Of a stretch of DNA of 64,000 nucleotides, positions 27,372-36,590 are shown one piece after another. The position numbers and the translations under genes are program-made. Every line of letters starts with the position of its first letter. Position 1 is the first letter of the stretch. The DNA is from Sedimentibacter hydroxybenzoicus DSM 7310. Lineage in GTDB: Bacteria > Bacillota > Clostridia > Tissierellales > Sedimentibacteraceae. The notes under the pieces are model-generated. The model had not been told where the DNA came from, did no database searches, and worked only from the letters and a program-made list of their open reading frames with translations. The DNA lies in the NCBI RefSeq assembly GCF_013403245.1, contig NZ_JACBNQ010000001.1, forward strand, positions 372,001 through 436,000. The letters run 5' to 3'.

Positions 27372-28619
27372 CTATGTAAGTTCAAAAATTGAAAGTTGTT
27401 TTTGCGCTTCCCGTAATCTCAATTCTTCTCTGATTAAATTTGGTTCCATATTTATATTGCCGTAATATTTGCCTTTAACCGTAATAAAATATTTAGCTCT
27501 TTTTAATACTGTTTTCATTTTTTTCAATGAATCATATGATAATTCAGCATTTTTCCTTTCCCTGACAATTCTTTGTGCACTCGTAACACCAAGCCCCGGG
27601 ATTCTTAACAGCTCTTCGTATGATGCACTGTTGATTTCTATAGGAAATTTATCTATATTTCGCAGAGCATACATCATTTTAGGGTCAAACTCCAAATCAA
27701 GATTATGTTCTATTTCGGTAAAGAGCTCATTGCTGTGAAAATAATAAAATCGCATCAGCCAATCAGCTTGATACAATCTATGCTCTCTCAATAATGGCGG
27801 CATGGTGCTTACTGCAGGAAGATTTGGTGAAGAAATAACAGGAATATATGCTGAGAAAAAAACTCTCTTCATCCTATAGCTGTCATACAAACCCTGCGAT
27901 GCACTTAATATAGTTTTGTCACTGTCGGGGGTTGCTCCTATAATCATTTGGGTTGACTGACCTCCCGGAACAAAACGGGGAGTATTGCCGAAGTGTTTTT
28001 TGTCTTCGATAGTCCTTGTTATTTCGTTATTTATTAAAGACATGGGCCTTACTATATTTTCAATTCTTTTTTGAGGAGCCAAGAGACGCAGGCTGTCTTT
28101 TGTAGGAAGTTCAATGTTTACACTCATTCTATCTGCAAGCATTCCGGTTTTTTGAATGAGCATGTTATTTGCACCGGGAATTACCTTTACATGTACATAG
28201 CCCCAAAAATTATATTTATATCTTAACAGTTCAAGCACTCTCAAGATATTTTCCATAGTATTGTCCGGGCTTTTTTCTATTGCCGAGCTCAAAAATAAAC
28301 CTTCTATGTAATTTCTTCTGTAAAATTGTATGGTTAATTCTGCAACCTCCTCCGGTGTAAAGGATGCTCTTTTTATGGGATTGGTTACTCTGTTTAAGCA
28401 ATAATTGCAATCATAGATACAATCGTTAGTCAGCAAGATTTTCAATAATGAAATACATCTGCCGTCGGCAGACCATGCATGACAAATTCCTGCAGCAGAA
28501 GCGTTGCCGATTCCGTCTACACTGTTATTTTTTCTTTCAACACCGCTTGAAACACATGATACATCGTATTTTGCGGCATCAGATAAAATTCTTAATTTTT
28601 CGAATATACTATCGTTCAT
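27372..28619 (-). CDS. Radical SAM protein, putative DNA modification/repair type
   Basis: 415 residues. The SAM-binding cluster is C67xxxC71xxC74 (NDCIYDCNYC). A helix-hairpin-helix motif near the C-terminus (LLRIPGLGVTSAQRIVRERK) suggests nucleic-acid contact. The pairing with the DUF4130 gene identifies the TIGR03916 family, linked by context to uracil-DNA-glycosylase-like proteins. A promoter match overlapped by a LexA-type box lies upstream, so damage-inducible expression is likely. The reaction is unknown. Confidence 0.9.
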   Translation of the reverse strand: MNDSIFEKLRILSDAAKYDVSCVSSGVERKNNSVDGIGNASAAGICHAWSADGRCISLLKILLTNDCIYDCNYCLNRVTNPIKRASFTPEEVAELTIQFYRRNYIEGLFLSSAIEKSPDNTMENILRVLELLRYKYNFWGYVHVKVIPGANNMLIQKTGMLADRMSVNIELPTKDSLRLLAPQKRIENIVRPMSLINNEITRTIEDKKHFGNTPRFVPGGQSTQMIIGATPDSDKTILSASQGLYDSYRMKRVFFSAYIPVISSPNLPAVSTMPPLLREHRLYQADWLMRFYYFHSNELFTEIEHNLDLEFDPKMMYALRNIDKFPIEINSASYEELLRIPGLGVTSAQRIVRERKNAELSYDSLKKMKTVLKRAKYFITVKGKYYGNINMEPNLIREELRLREAQKQLSIFELT

Positions 28620-28650
28620 AATTCACCACAGTCATTAAAATCTTAATTGC

Positions 28651-28690
28651 ATTTTAACATAATTGTGCTATTCTGTCAAACGAATGTTCG
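28651..28690 (-). promoter_or_regulatory. Promoter with overlapping LexA (SOS) box for the radical SAM operon
   Basis: On the minus strand CGAACATTCGTTTG (28677-28690) fits the Gram-positive LexA consensus GAAC-N4-GTTY. It overlaps TTGACA (28674-28679), which is followed after exactly 17 bases by TAAAAT (28651-28656). LexA bound there would block the -35 element. Confidence 0.7.
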
Positions 28691-28831
28691 GGTAAATTTA
28701 TATTATTTTTGGCGGCTGGTTTTACTGAAGCTATTGACTGATTTAAATTACCATCATTTTGTCATATTATTGTTTTAAATGTAATTTAATGGGTACTTTT
28801 AAATTATATAAGGCAGTTGGGAGTGGGGTCA

Positions 28832-30445
28832 TTGAAGAATAACGGCAATGAGGATTTAGGTTTATTTAATGAATTAAATAACTTTATAAAAAGTAACGGT
28901 GCCTTAACCATTGTATTAAAGTATGGTGTCTTTGGTGTTCTGTGGATTATACTGTCCGACTCCTTTTTATATGTTTTGGCAGGTGATTCGGAGCAATACA
29001 GAAACATTCAAACCTTTAAGGGATGGATATATGTAGCTTTGACCATGATTATTATTTATATTCTGATAAATAACAGGGAAAAAAGAATTAAGTATGCAAT
29101 AACGGAATGTAATAAAGCGATAAATGAATGTAATTTTGCAACAAAAGAATTAGAGCACATTGCATATTATGATAAATTGACAGGTCTTCCTAACAGGACT
29201 ATGTTTTATAAGACGGTTACAAATATGGCTAACGATCCTGAAACGGAATTTGCCGTTGTATTTATAGACATAGATAATTTTAAGTTTATTAATGATACAT
29301 TGGGTCATTATGTCGGGGATGAATTTTTAAAATACATGGGAGATAAAATCTCAGAAGAATTAGTGCATCCTGATATGGTTGCCCGGGTTGGCGGAGATGA
29401 ATTTGCATTGTTGGTTATAAATTATGAATCTAAAGAAAAGCTGTTAAAAAAATTAGATAATTTAATAAGAATTTTGGGTGAAACATGGAATTACGAAGGA
29501 AGAGATTTTTTCGTTTCTGTCAGTATGGGAGTAGCGTTTTATCCGGAAGACGGCCAAAACTTTGATACACTTCTTAAACACTCAGATGTCGCTATGTATA
29601 ATGCCAAGACTGAAGGTAAAAACAAAATATCGTTTTACGAAAAAAATATCCATGAAAAATCAAATAATTTTATTCTTATGTCCAACAAAATTCAAAAAGG
29701 ATTAACCAATAAGGAATTTATACTTTTTTACCAACCGCAAATTGAACTTCGTACAGGAAAAATAACCGGTATGGAAGCACTTGTCAGATGGAATCACCTT
29801 GGAGAAGGGTTTGTTCCCCCTAATGAATTTATTCGTGTGGCTGAAGCAACGGGACAAATTTACGAGCTGGAAAACAGGATAATCAGAAATGTTTTGGCAC
29901 AAAAGAAGGAATGGGAAGAACGTGGCTTCAGTGACCTGGAGTTATCCTTTAACTTGTCGAGTAAATCTCTCATAAGAGATTCAAAATTCGAACAAATTGA
30001 AGAGTTATTATCCGAATATGACTTGGATTATACAAATATCGTTATTGAAATAACGGAGACGGCTGTAATTTCCAACATTGATTTAGCAGTCGAAAGATTA
30101 AATATTTTAAGAGAAAAAGGATTTAAAATTGCTTTAGATGATTTTGGTACAGGCTTTTCATCTTTAACTTACCTGATGATGCTCCCGATTGATATAATAA
30201 AGCTTGATAAAAGTTATGTATGTATGAAGAATATGGAAGACAAGGATATTCATATTATTAAATTTGTCGTTTCCTTAGCTCATGAGTTTGGATTTAAGGT
30301 TGTAGCGGAAGGCATAGAAACAAAGGAACAGCTTGAAAATTTAATAAGCATAGGATGTGAATACGGTCAGGGTTTTTTCCTGGGAATACCTATGGATATT
30401 GATAGTATAAACGCATTGTTACAGGTGACTGCTGCTAACCTATGA
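28832..30445 (+). CDS. Membrane-bound GGDEF-EAL protein
   Basis: About 537 residues from the TTG at 28832 (GGAG nine bases upstream); a TTG at 28817 would add five residues. Two membrane spans lie near the N-terminus (around YGVFGVLWIILSDSFLYVLA and GWIYVALTMIIIYIL). The GGDEF domain is intact (ARVGGDEFALL) and so is the EAL domain ([31 protein letters not shown]). It can in principle both make and break cyclic-di-GMP. It is transcribed away from the radical SAM operon and followed by a terminator. Confidence 0.93.
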   Translation: MKNNGNEDLGLFNELNNFIKSNGALTIVLKYGVFGVLWIILSDSFLYVLAGDSEQYRNIQTFKGWIYVALTMIIIYILINNREKRIKYAITECNKAINECNFATKELEHIAYYDKLTGLPNRTMFYKTVTNMANDPETEFAVVFIDIDNFKFINDTLGHYVGDEFLKYMGDKISEELVHPDMVARVGGDEFALLVINYESKEKLLKKLDNLIRILGETWNYEGRDFFVSVSMGVAFYPEDGQNFDTLLKHSDVAMYNAKTEGKNKISFYEKNIHEKSNNFILMSNKIQKGLTNKEFILFYQPQIELRTGKITGMEALVRWNHLGEGFVPPNEFIRVAEATGQIYELENRIIRNVLAQKKEWEERGFSDLELSFNLSSKSLIRDSKFEQIEELLSEYDLDYTNIVIEITETAVISNIDLAVERLNILREKGFKIALDDFGTGFSSLTYLMMLPIDIIKLDKSYVCMKNMEDKDIHIIKFVVSLAHEFGFKVVAEGIETKEQLENLISIGCEYGQGFFLGIPMDIDSINALLQVTAANL

Positions 30446-30460
30446 TTTTGTCATAAATCC

Positions 30461-30487
30461 GAACCTTGAATAAAGGTTCTTTTTTTG
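30461..30487 (+). terminator. Terminator after GGDEF-EAL gene
   Basis: GAACCTT/AAGGTTC stem, 5-base loop and a T run. Confidence 0.85.
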
Positions 30488-30672
30488 TTCTAAAAATTTG
30501 TTGCAACTTCCTTTGATGAGAAACAACGTGATACATATGAAACGATTTGAAACAATGTAAAACAAAATATTTATTCAATTATATTTTTTTATTTTAGATA
30601 CAAAATACATTAAAAATAAGTATAGACAGATATTGTAGGCTTTACGAAAAAATATTTCGAATATTTTTGTTG

Positions 30673-30689
30673 TTGGCATGGAACTTGCT
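30673..30689 (+). promoter_or_regulatory. Sigma-54 (-24/-12) promoter
   Basis: TTGGCATGGAACTTGCT fits the RpoN consensus TTGGCAC-G-R-N3-TTGCW with one mismatch and the exact GG-N10-GC spacing. It lies ~90 bases before the transporter gene. A sigma-54 activator gene is encoded at the end of the operon. Confidence 0.82.
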
Positions 30690-30779
30690 TTATTAAAAGT
30701 GTACGGCTTTTCGTATATTATTTTATAAAAGCGCATTTATAAAAAATTGGAATTTATTAACTAAAACGTGGAGGATTAA

Positions 30780-32222
30780 ATGGGTGAGTTTAGAGTTAGA
30801 AAAATAGGACTTATAGTAGGAATAATTTTGTGTGTTTTATTATTAATGATGCCTACTCCTGAAGGATTGACTGTCTTAGGTCAAAAAGTTCTGGCAGTAT
30901 CGGTTATGATGATAATTTTCTGGATGACGGAAGCTATACCAATTCCAATGACTGCATTGTTACCTATCTTATTATATCCGTTGCTTGGAATTACAGGATC
31001 AAAGGGACAGAATGAAATTGAGCTTTTTACGCATTATGCATATCCGACAGTGTACCTGGTACTGGGGGTTGGATTTATGGCTTCGGCAATGCAGAGATGG
31101 GGACTGCATAGAAGAATGGCGCTTGGTATTGTAAAAAAGGTAGGAAGCAAGCCAAGCAGAATTATTTTAGGTTTTATACTGGCGACAGCTTTTATATCAA
31201 TGTGGATGTCGAATACAACGGCTACAGCGATGATGCTGCCGGTTGCAATATCTATAATTGCAACAATGGGTGACCAGATAAACACCGGGTTTAAAAAAGC
31301 ACTGGTTCTTGCAATTCCTTTTGCCGCAACTCTCGGGGGTCTTTCTACCGTAATAGGTACAACCACAAATCCTACGGGTATAGGCATAATTCAGGAAACT
31401 ATCGGTGTTGAGCTAAGCTTTCTTGAGTGGATGAAGATAGGAGTTCCTTTTACGGCAATAATGCTTCCTATAGTGTGGATATATCTTCGTAAATTTTACA
31501 AGACAGACAAAATGGCAGATATAAAAATTGACGTTGTTGACAAGGAATATGAAGCGTTGGGGCCTATGAATAAAGGCGAGAAATTAACATCTGTTGTTTT
31601 TGCGGTTTCAGTCCTGCTTTGGGTTACACGTTCCTTATGGAAAGGATTTGTACCGTTTGCAACCGACGAAACAATAGCAATTGCAATAGCAATTTCAACA
31701 ATGATCATTCCGGTTGATTATAAAAAGGGAATATATCTTCTTGAAGGTAAGCAGGCATTGGCGGAAGCTCCTTGGGGTACAATGCTTCTTTTGGGAGGCT
31801 CCATGGTTATGGGAAATGCATTTACGGACGCCGGTGTGGCGCAGTGGGTTGCTTCTAACTTAGGAGCTCTGAGCAATATGCCTCCTTTAGTAATTATTAT
31901 TGCCGTAGGAGTGGTAACTGCCATACTTACGGAAGTTACGACAAATGCAGTTGTTGTTGCATCATTCCTTCCTGTTCTTGCGGGTATTGCAAAAGGTATA
32001 GGAATGGATCCTCTTCAACTGATGCTGACATGCATGGTCGCTTCAAATTTTGCATTTATGCTGCCTCCTGCAACACCACCGAATGCAATTGCTTACAGTA
32101 CAGGAGCATTTGAAATATCCGACTTGATGAAGGCAGGACTTGGATTGAAAATAATTGGCTTAATCCTATTCCCATTAATAATGTATTTTATAACATTTGG
32201 TTTATTTGGAGTAGGAATGTAG
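30780..32222 (+). CDS. SLC13/DASS-family dicarboxylate transporter
   Basis: 480 residues, about eleven membrane spans. The two signature regions of divalent-anion:Na+ symporters are present: SNTTATAMMLPVA in the first half and TEVTTNAVVVASFLPVL with FMLPPATPPNAIAYSTG in the second. It imports di- or tricarboxylates, usually with Na+. First gene after the sigma-54 promoter and followed after 54 bases by the CoA-transferase, so it probably imports that enzyme's substrate. Confidence 0.93.
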   Translation: MGEFRVRKIGLIVGIILCVLLLMMPTPEGLTVLGQKVLAVSVMMIIFWMTEAIPIPMTALLPILLYPLLGITGSKGQNEIELFTHYAYPTVYLVLGVGFMASAMQRWGLHRRMALGIVKKVGSKPSRIILGFILATAFISMWMSNTTATAMMLPVAISIIATMGDQINTGFKKALVLAIPFAATLGGLSTVIGTTTNPTGIGIIQETIGVELSFLEWMKIGVPFTAIMLPIVWIYLRKFYKTDKMADIKIDVVDKEYEALGPMNKGEKLTSVVFAVSVLLWVTRSLWKGFVPFATDETIAIAIAISTMIIPVDYKKGIYLLEGKQALAEAPWGTMLLLGGSMVMGNAFTDAGVAQWVASNLGALSNMPPLVIIIAVGVVTAILTEVTTNAVVVASFLPVLAGIAKGIGMDPLQLMLTCMVASNFAFMLPPATPPNAIAYSTGAFEISDLMKAGLGLKIIGLILFPLIMYFITFGLFGVGM

Positions 32223-32276
32223 AAAGTAAAATTTTAAGATAACTAGTATTGAAATAAAAGATATAAAGGAGAAAAA

Positions 32277-33470
32277 ATGAAAAAAGGTATATTAGACGGC
32301 ATCGTGGTTCTTGACCTTACAAGAGTTTTGGCAGGTCCCTACTGCGGAATGCTATTTGCAGATATGGGCGCTACGGTATATAAAATAGAACAACCAAAAA
32401 AAGGTGATGACAGCAGAGCTTTCGGACCGTTTATAAACGGTGAAAGCGCATACTATATGAATTTAAACAGAAATAAATTAGGGGTTACTTTAAATTTGAA
32501 AACTCCCGAAGGAAAAGAAGTTTTTAAAGAAATGATAAAAAAGGCTGATGTTGTTATTGAAAACTACAGACCCGGCACAATGGAGAAGCTTGGCTTAGGT
32601 TATGAAACATTAAAAGAAATTAATCCCGGAATTGTTTACGGTTGTGTATCAGGCTTTGGACACTACGGACCCTACAGTCAAAGAGCAGGCTATGATATAA
32701 TCGGGCAGGCAATGGGCGGCTTAATGAGTACAACAGGATGGCCGGGCGGTCAACCTACAAGAACAGGTACAGCGATGGGAGACGTTTTAGGCGGTCTTGG
32801 CTGTGCAATAGGTGTTCTTGCAGCCGTTATAAATAAAATAAAAACAGGTGAGGGGCAAAAAGTAGATGTTGCATTAGTTGATTCTGTTGTTTCTTCATTG
32901 GAAATTATAACTCAAATTTATCTTGCTACAGGAAGAATACCCGAAAAAATAGGAAACAGGTATGAATCAGCATATCCATACGATTCTTTCAAGGCAAAAG
33001 ACGGAGATGTAATAATAGGATGTGGAAATGACAAGTTATTTAAGCTTTTAGTTGACGCTATGCAGCAACCTGAATTATTAACAGATGAAAAATTTGCAAC
33101 TAATGCTCAAAGAGTAAAAAATCATGCGGAATTAAAACCGTTAATTGAAGCATGGACAATTCAATACGGTGTGGATGAAATAGTTGACAACCTGTTAGAT
33201 GTAGGAGTTCCGTCATGCCCGATAAATACAATTGACAGGGTAGTAAAGGATCCGCATATTGCAGTAGCGAGAGAAATGTTTGTTGAAGTAGAACATCCTG
33301 TTGCCGGAAAAACAACGCTTACAGGTGATCATATTAAATTCAGTGACAGAAAGGCTGAAATAAGAACTCCTGCACCAATATTAGGTCAGCATAATTTTGA
33401 TGTATATGAAGATTTTATTGGTTTAAGTAAAGAATTAATAGAAGAATATATTGAAAAAGGTGTATTCTAA
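32277..33470 (+). CDS. CaiB/BaiF family CoA-transferase (class III)
   Basis: 397 residues. It starts with the family motif VVLDLTRVLAGPYCGMLFADM and carries the catalytic aspartate as D169 in GTAMGDVLGG, the same number as in formyl-CoA transferase. These enzymes move CoA between carboxylic acids through an aspartyl thioester. Placement between a dicarboxylate transporter and an HMG-CoA-lyase homologue suggests that it activates a branched dicarboxylate (3-hydroxy-3-methylglutarate or a relative), as the human family member SUGCT does with glutarate and HMG. Substrate is inference. The ribosome site is AAAGGAG. Confidence 0.92.
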   Translation: MKKGILDGIVVLDLTRVLAGPYCGMLFADMGATVYKIEQPKKGDDSRAFGPFINGESAYYMNLNRNKLGVTLNLKTPEGKEVFKEMIKKADVVIENYRPGTMEKLGLGYETLKEINPGIVYGCVSGFGHYGPYSQRAGYDIIGQAMGGLMSTTGWPGGQPTRTGTAMGDVLGGLGCAIGVLAAVINKIKTGEGQKVDVALVDSVVSSLEIITQIYLATGRIPEKIGNRYESAYPYDSFKAKDGDVIIGCGNDKLFKLLVDAMQQPELLTDEKFATNAQRVKNHAELKPLIEAWTIQYGVDEIVDNLLDVGVPSCPINTIDRVVKDPHIAVAREMFVEVEHPVAGKTTLTGDHIKFSDRKAEIRTPAPILGQHNFDVYEDFIGLSKELIEEYIEKGVF

Positions 33471-33489
33471 TTTAAAAAGGGAGTATATT

Positions 33490-34389
33490 ATGAATAAGAT
33501 TAAAATAGTAGAAGTTGGACCAAGGGACGGGTTTCAAAATCTTAAAGATTATATACCTGTTGAGCAAAAATTAAAGGTTATAGAAGATTTAATAGACGCA
33601 GGGGTTAAGCACATACAGCATACATCCTTCGTCAGCCCGAAAGCTATACCTCAATTGAAAGATTCAGGTGAATTAACGAAAATATTATTAGAAAAATATT
33701 CTGATTTTGATTTCTTTGCATTGGTTCCGAATCTTTACGGAGCAAGAAGTGCATACGAACTGGGACTTAGAAAGGTTTCGTACGTTGTTTCGTTAAGCGT
33801 AAGTCACAATAAAGCAAATATTAACAGAACACATGATGAATCATTTGCTGAATTGAAAACAATTATGGACACATACAAGGATTTAAGCGTGTGTGTGGAT
33901 GTTGCAACAGTATTTGGCTGTCCTTTTGAAGGAAAATATTCAACAGATACAGTGTTAAAATTCTTAGACAGAGTAGCAAATATGGGTGTAAAGGAAATGT
34001 CTTTGGCGGATACTATAGGAGTAGCAAATCCGAAACAAGTGAGAGAGATTGTTTCAGCTGCAGTAAAGGAATTTCCGCAAGTAGAATTCCAGGCTCATAT
34101 TCATGACACAAGAAATATGGGTATGGTGAACACCTTGGCTGCCATAGAATCAGGCATAGCAAAAGTTCAATCAACATTGGGAGGATTGGGAGGTTGTCCG
34201 TTTGCACCGGGTGCATCAGGTAATACGGCAACTGAAGATTTGGTATATATGCTGAATGATATGGGATATGATACAGGCATAGATGTCGAAAAATTAATTG
34301 AAGCTGCAAGGTATGAAAAAAGTATAATAAACGGAAACTTTAGCGGGCATTTAGTTAATATTCAAAATGACCAGCAATGTATTAATTAA
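33490..34389 (+). CDS. Hydroxymethylglutaryl-CoA lyase family enzyme
   Basis: 299 residues from the ATG at 33490 (AAAGGGAG upstream). DRE-TIM metallolyase: VEVGPRDGFQN holds the catalytic Arg12-Asp13, H203 and H205 (AHIHDT) are the metal ligands, and GGLGGCPFAPGASGN carries the flexible-loop cysteine C236. True HMG-CoA lyases split HMG-CoA to acetoacetate and acetyl-CoA. The residue aligned with human Glu72 is Gln43 (HIQHTSF), and the usual HDTYG reads HDTRN, so the substrate may be a related hydroxyacyl-CoA. It begins 19 bases after the CoA-transferase stop. Confidence 0.88.
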   Translation: MNKIKIVEVGPRDGFQNLKDYIPVEQKLKVIEDLIDAGVKHIQHTSFVSPKAIPQLKDSGELTKILLEKYSDFDFFALVPNLYGARSAYELGLRKVSYVVSLSVSHNKANINRTHDESFAELKTIMDTYKDLSVCVDVATVFGCPFEGKYSTDTVLKFLDRVANMGVKEMSLADTIGVANPKQVREIVSAAVKEFPQVEFQAHIHDTRNMGMVNTLAAIESGIAKVQSTLGGLGGCPFAPGASGNTATEDLVYMLNDMGYDTGIDVEKLIEAARYEKSIINGNFSGHLVNIQNDQQCIN

Positions 34390-34406
34390 AGATGTATAGG
34401 AATTTT

Positions 34407-34454
34407 GGGGACGAACCTTTAGCTGAATGATTTTTCAGCGAGGTGTTCGTCCCT
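34407..34454 (+). terminator. Hairpin after the lyase gene
   Basis: Long imperfect stem: GGGACGAACCT with AGGTGTTCGTCCC outside, AGCTGA/TCAGC(G) inside. Only a weak T tail. It could be a partial terminator between the operon and its regulator. Confidence 0.5.
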
Positions 34455-34455
34455 T

Positions 34456-34512
34456 GCTTTCACTTACAGCATAAGAGACCGACACTAAATATAAAATTTT
34501 GGTTACCTGCTG
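34456..34512 (+). repeat. Degenerate copy of the ~55-bp hairpin repeat (family 2)
   Basis: GCTTTCACTTACAGCATAAG followed by a diverged core and TTGGTTACCTGCT. Confidence 0.7.
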
Positions 34513-34578
34513 ATTTGCTGGACTTAATAAATTAACTATATTATAATTTACTTATTAACGTATGAAAGGATGTTCGTT

Positions 34579-36555
34579 TTGACTGCAAAAAAAGAGAAAA
34601 AAAGCTCCAAAAAGGTTACGGAAATATCGTTGATAGCTCCTACGGAGCAGTTAGCTAAGCGAACCTTGAAAATTATTAAGCAAAGAAATGAAGATATAAA
34701 TGTCTTTGTTCCGGTTTCAAAAGAAGACGCTTTAAGTGATGCTATAAATATTGCAGGAAATTTAGTAAATAACGGTGCCGGAATATTAATAAGCAGGAAG
34801 GGTACAGCTGCTGCAATAAATGAAGCAAAACTTAATGTATCTGTTATTGCAATTAATGTTTCACTGTCCGATTATATTGACTCAATAGAAATAGCTAAAA
34901 ATGCAAATGGTGTAGTAGCTTTTTTTACTTATGGCGAAATGATCGAAGATGTAAAGAGCATATGCAGAATGCTGGATATAGATGCAAAATTTTATACGTT
35001 TAAAACAGATAAGGATTGTGAAATTCAGGTGAAAAACGCATTGAAGCACGGAGCTGTTTTAGGCATAGGCGGAGTTATGACACAAAAATATGCCGATATT
35101 TATAAATTGAAGCATATTACAATTGAGAATTCTGAAGCAGCAATAAATAATGCCATAGATACGGCAAAGCAAATTCTGCAAATTCAGAAAGAAGAATTGC
35201 AAAAGCAGAACGATTTAAAAATACAGCTTGAAAGATATAAGGCGGTTCTTAATTTTACACATGATGCTATTATAGCCATTGATGAAAACGGAACCATTGA
35301 TGTAATCAACCATATAGCTGAGAAAATAGCAAAGGTCAGCCCGGGATATGCATTAGGCAAGAATATTAAACAAATAGTGCGAAATACGGACATGATTAAT
35401 TCATTATCTTTAAAGGATAAAGAATTAAACCAGCTGATGGATATGAACGGTACATTGGTTTCAACCAATAGGATCCCTATAATAGTAAATAATGAGGTTA
35501 AAGGGGTTGTGGCAACTTTTCAGGATGTTAAAGTTATCCAGGAAAGTGAAAATAAAATAAGAAGAAGTTTGAATGAAAAGGGTTTATATGCCAAGTACAG
35601 CTTTAAAGATATTAAGGGAGAATCAAGTATATTAAATAATACTATATCAATAGCAAAAAGTTATGCTTCTTCTGATTCAACAATACTGATCAGGGGAGAA
35701 ACGGGGACAGGTAAAGAATTGTTTGCTCAAAGCATTCATAATTCAAGCAGTCGCTGTGATGGACCCTTTGTAGCGATAAACTGTGCCTCATTGTCTTCTA
35801 ATTTATTGGAATCTGAGCTTTTTGGTTATGTGGAAGGAGCATTTACCGGTGCGGTAAAGGGCGGAAAAATGGGATTGTTTGAGCTTGCCCACAAGGGAAC
35901 AATATTTTTAGACGAGATAGGCGAAATTCCTATAGAAATTCAGGCGCAGCTTCTAAGAGTTTTGCAGGAAAAGGAAATAAGAAAGGTCGGTTCAACGGTC
36001 AGATTGCCTGTTGATGTCAGGGTGATAACAGCCACCAACAAGGATTTGATTGCGGCTGTTAAGGCAAAAACATTCAGAGAAGATTTATACTATAGAATAG
36101 GTGTGCTGAATTTATCTATTCCGCCTCTGAGAGAAAGAAAAGGAGATATTATCCTTTTAAGCAGATTTTTCTTTGAAAGAAATCTAGGGAAAGATTATAT
36201 AAATTATTTAGACAGATTTTATGAAGTTATGAAAAAGGTAGAAAATTATCAATGGTATGGAAATATAAGAGAATTACAAAATTTTGTTGAAAGAATTTGT
36301 GTTATGCTTCGATATCAGGGAACCTTATATGATTTCGACCAGCTTATTGAAGATTTTCTTAATAATAACAATCAAATCAAGATAGAAGCAGAAAACGCCA
36401 CTGCCGCACAGTCTGATAAAAATCTTGAAAGATGGGAAGCGGACAGAATAGTGAATGCCTTAAAGAATAATGAATTATCAATACAAAAGGCAGCCGAGGA
36501 ATTAGGTATAAGCAGGTCTACCCTCTGGAGAAAAATGAAAAAATACAACATATAA
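34579..36555 (+). CDS. Sigma-54-dependent activator with PrpR-type sensor and PAS
   Basis: 658 residues from the TTG at 34579 (AAAGGA eight bases upstream; the ATG at 34570 overlaps that site). Residues ~15-200 form a PrpR_N-type ligand domain, ~220-330 a PAS domain, and ~345-575 the AAA+ domain with Walker A GETGTGKE and an intact GAFTGA loop for contacting sigma-54. The C-terminus is a Fis-type helix-turn-helix ([20 protein letters not shown]). PrpR_N domains bind small carboxylate-pathway metabolites. It should activate the promoter at 30673, since it directly follows that operon. Confidence 0.94.
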   Translation: MTAKKEKKSSKKVTEISLIAPTEQLAKRTLKIIKQRNEDINVFVPVSKEDALSDAINIAGNLVNNGAGILISRKGTAAAINEAKLNVSVIAINVSLSDYIDSIEIAKNANGVVAFFTYGEMIEDVKSICRMLDIDAKFYTFKTDKDCEIQVKNALKHGAVLGIGGVMTQKYADIYKLKHITIENSEAAINNAIDTAKQILQIQKEELQKQNDLKIQLERYKAVLNFTHDAIIAIDENGTIDVINHIAEKIAKVSPGYALGKNIKQIVRNTDMINSLSLKDKELNQLMDMNGTLVSTNRIPIIVNNEVKGVVATFQDVKVIQESENKIRRSLNEKGLYAKYSFKDIKGESSILNNTISIAKSYASSDSTILIRGETGTGKELFAQSIHNSSSRCDGPFVAINCASLSSNLLESELFGYVEGAFTGAVKGGKMGLFELAHKGTIFLDEIGEIPIEIQAQLLRVLQEKEIRKVGSTVRLPVDVRVITATNKDLIAAVKAKTFREDLYYRIGVLNLSIPPLRERKGDIILLSRFFFERNLGKDYINYLDRFYEVMKKVENYQWYGNIRELQNFVERICVMLRYQGTLYDFDQLIEDFLNNNNQIKIEAENATAAQSDKNLERWEADRIVNALKNNELSIQKAAEELGISRSTLWRKMKKYNI

Positions 36556-36562
36556 AACAAAG

Positions 36563-36588
36563 GCATTTTGGGGATGTCCCCAAAATGC
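36563..36588. terminator. Bidirectional hairpin between convergent genes
   Basis: GCATTTTGGGGA/TCCCCAAAATGC near-perfect stem between the activator gene and rsgA, which converge here. Confidence 0.75.
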
Positions 36589-36590
36589 TC

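Larger units (their letters stand above)
30446..30779. other. 334-bp intergenic region with sigma-54 control elements
   Basis: Contains the terminator of the GGDEF-EAL gene, then a cluster of related short motifs (GAAACAA, GAAACGA, GAAACAA at 30521-30562, plus the palindrome GTTGCAAC near 30502) that could be activator sites, then the -24/-12 promoter and the transporter leader. Confidence 0.6.

Noticed and set aside
27372-28619. Radical SAM partner of the MEMO-AMMECR1 fusion
   Set aside because: Its helix-hairpin-helix end and DUF4130 neighbour place it in the DNA-linked TIGR03916 family instead.
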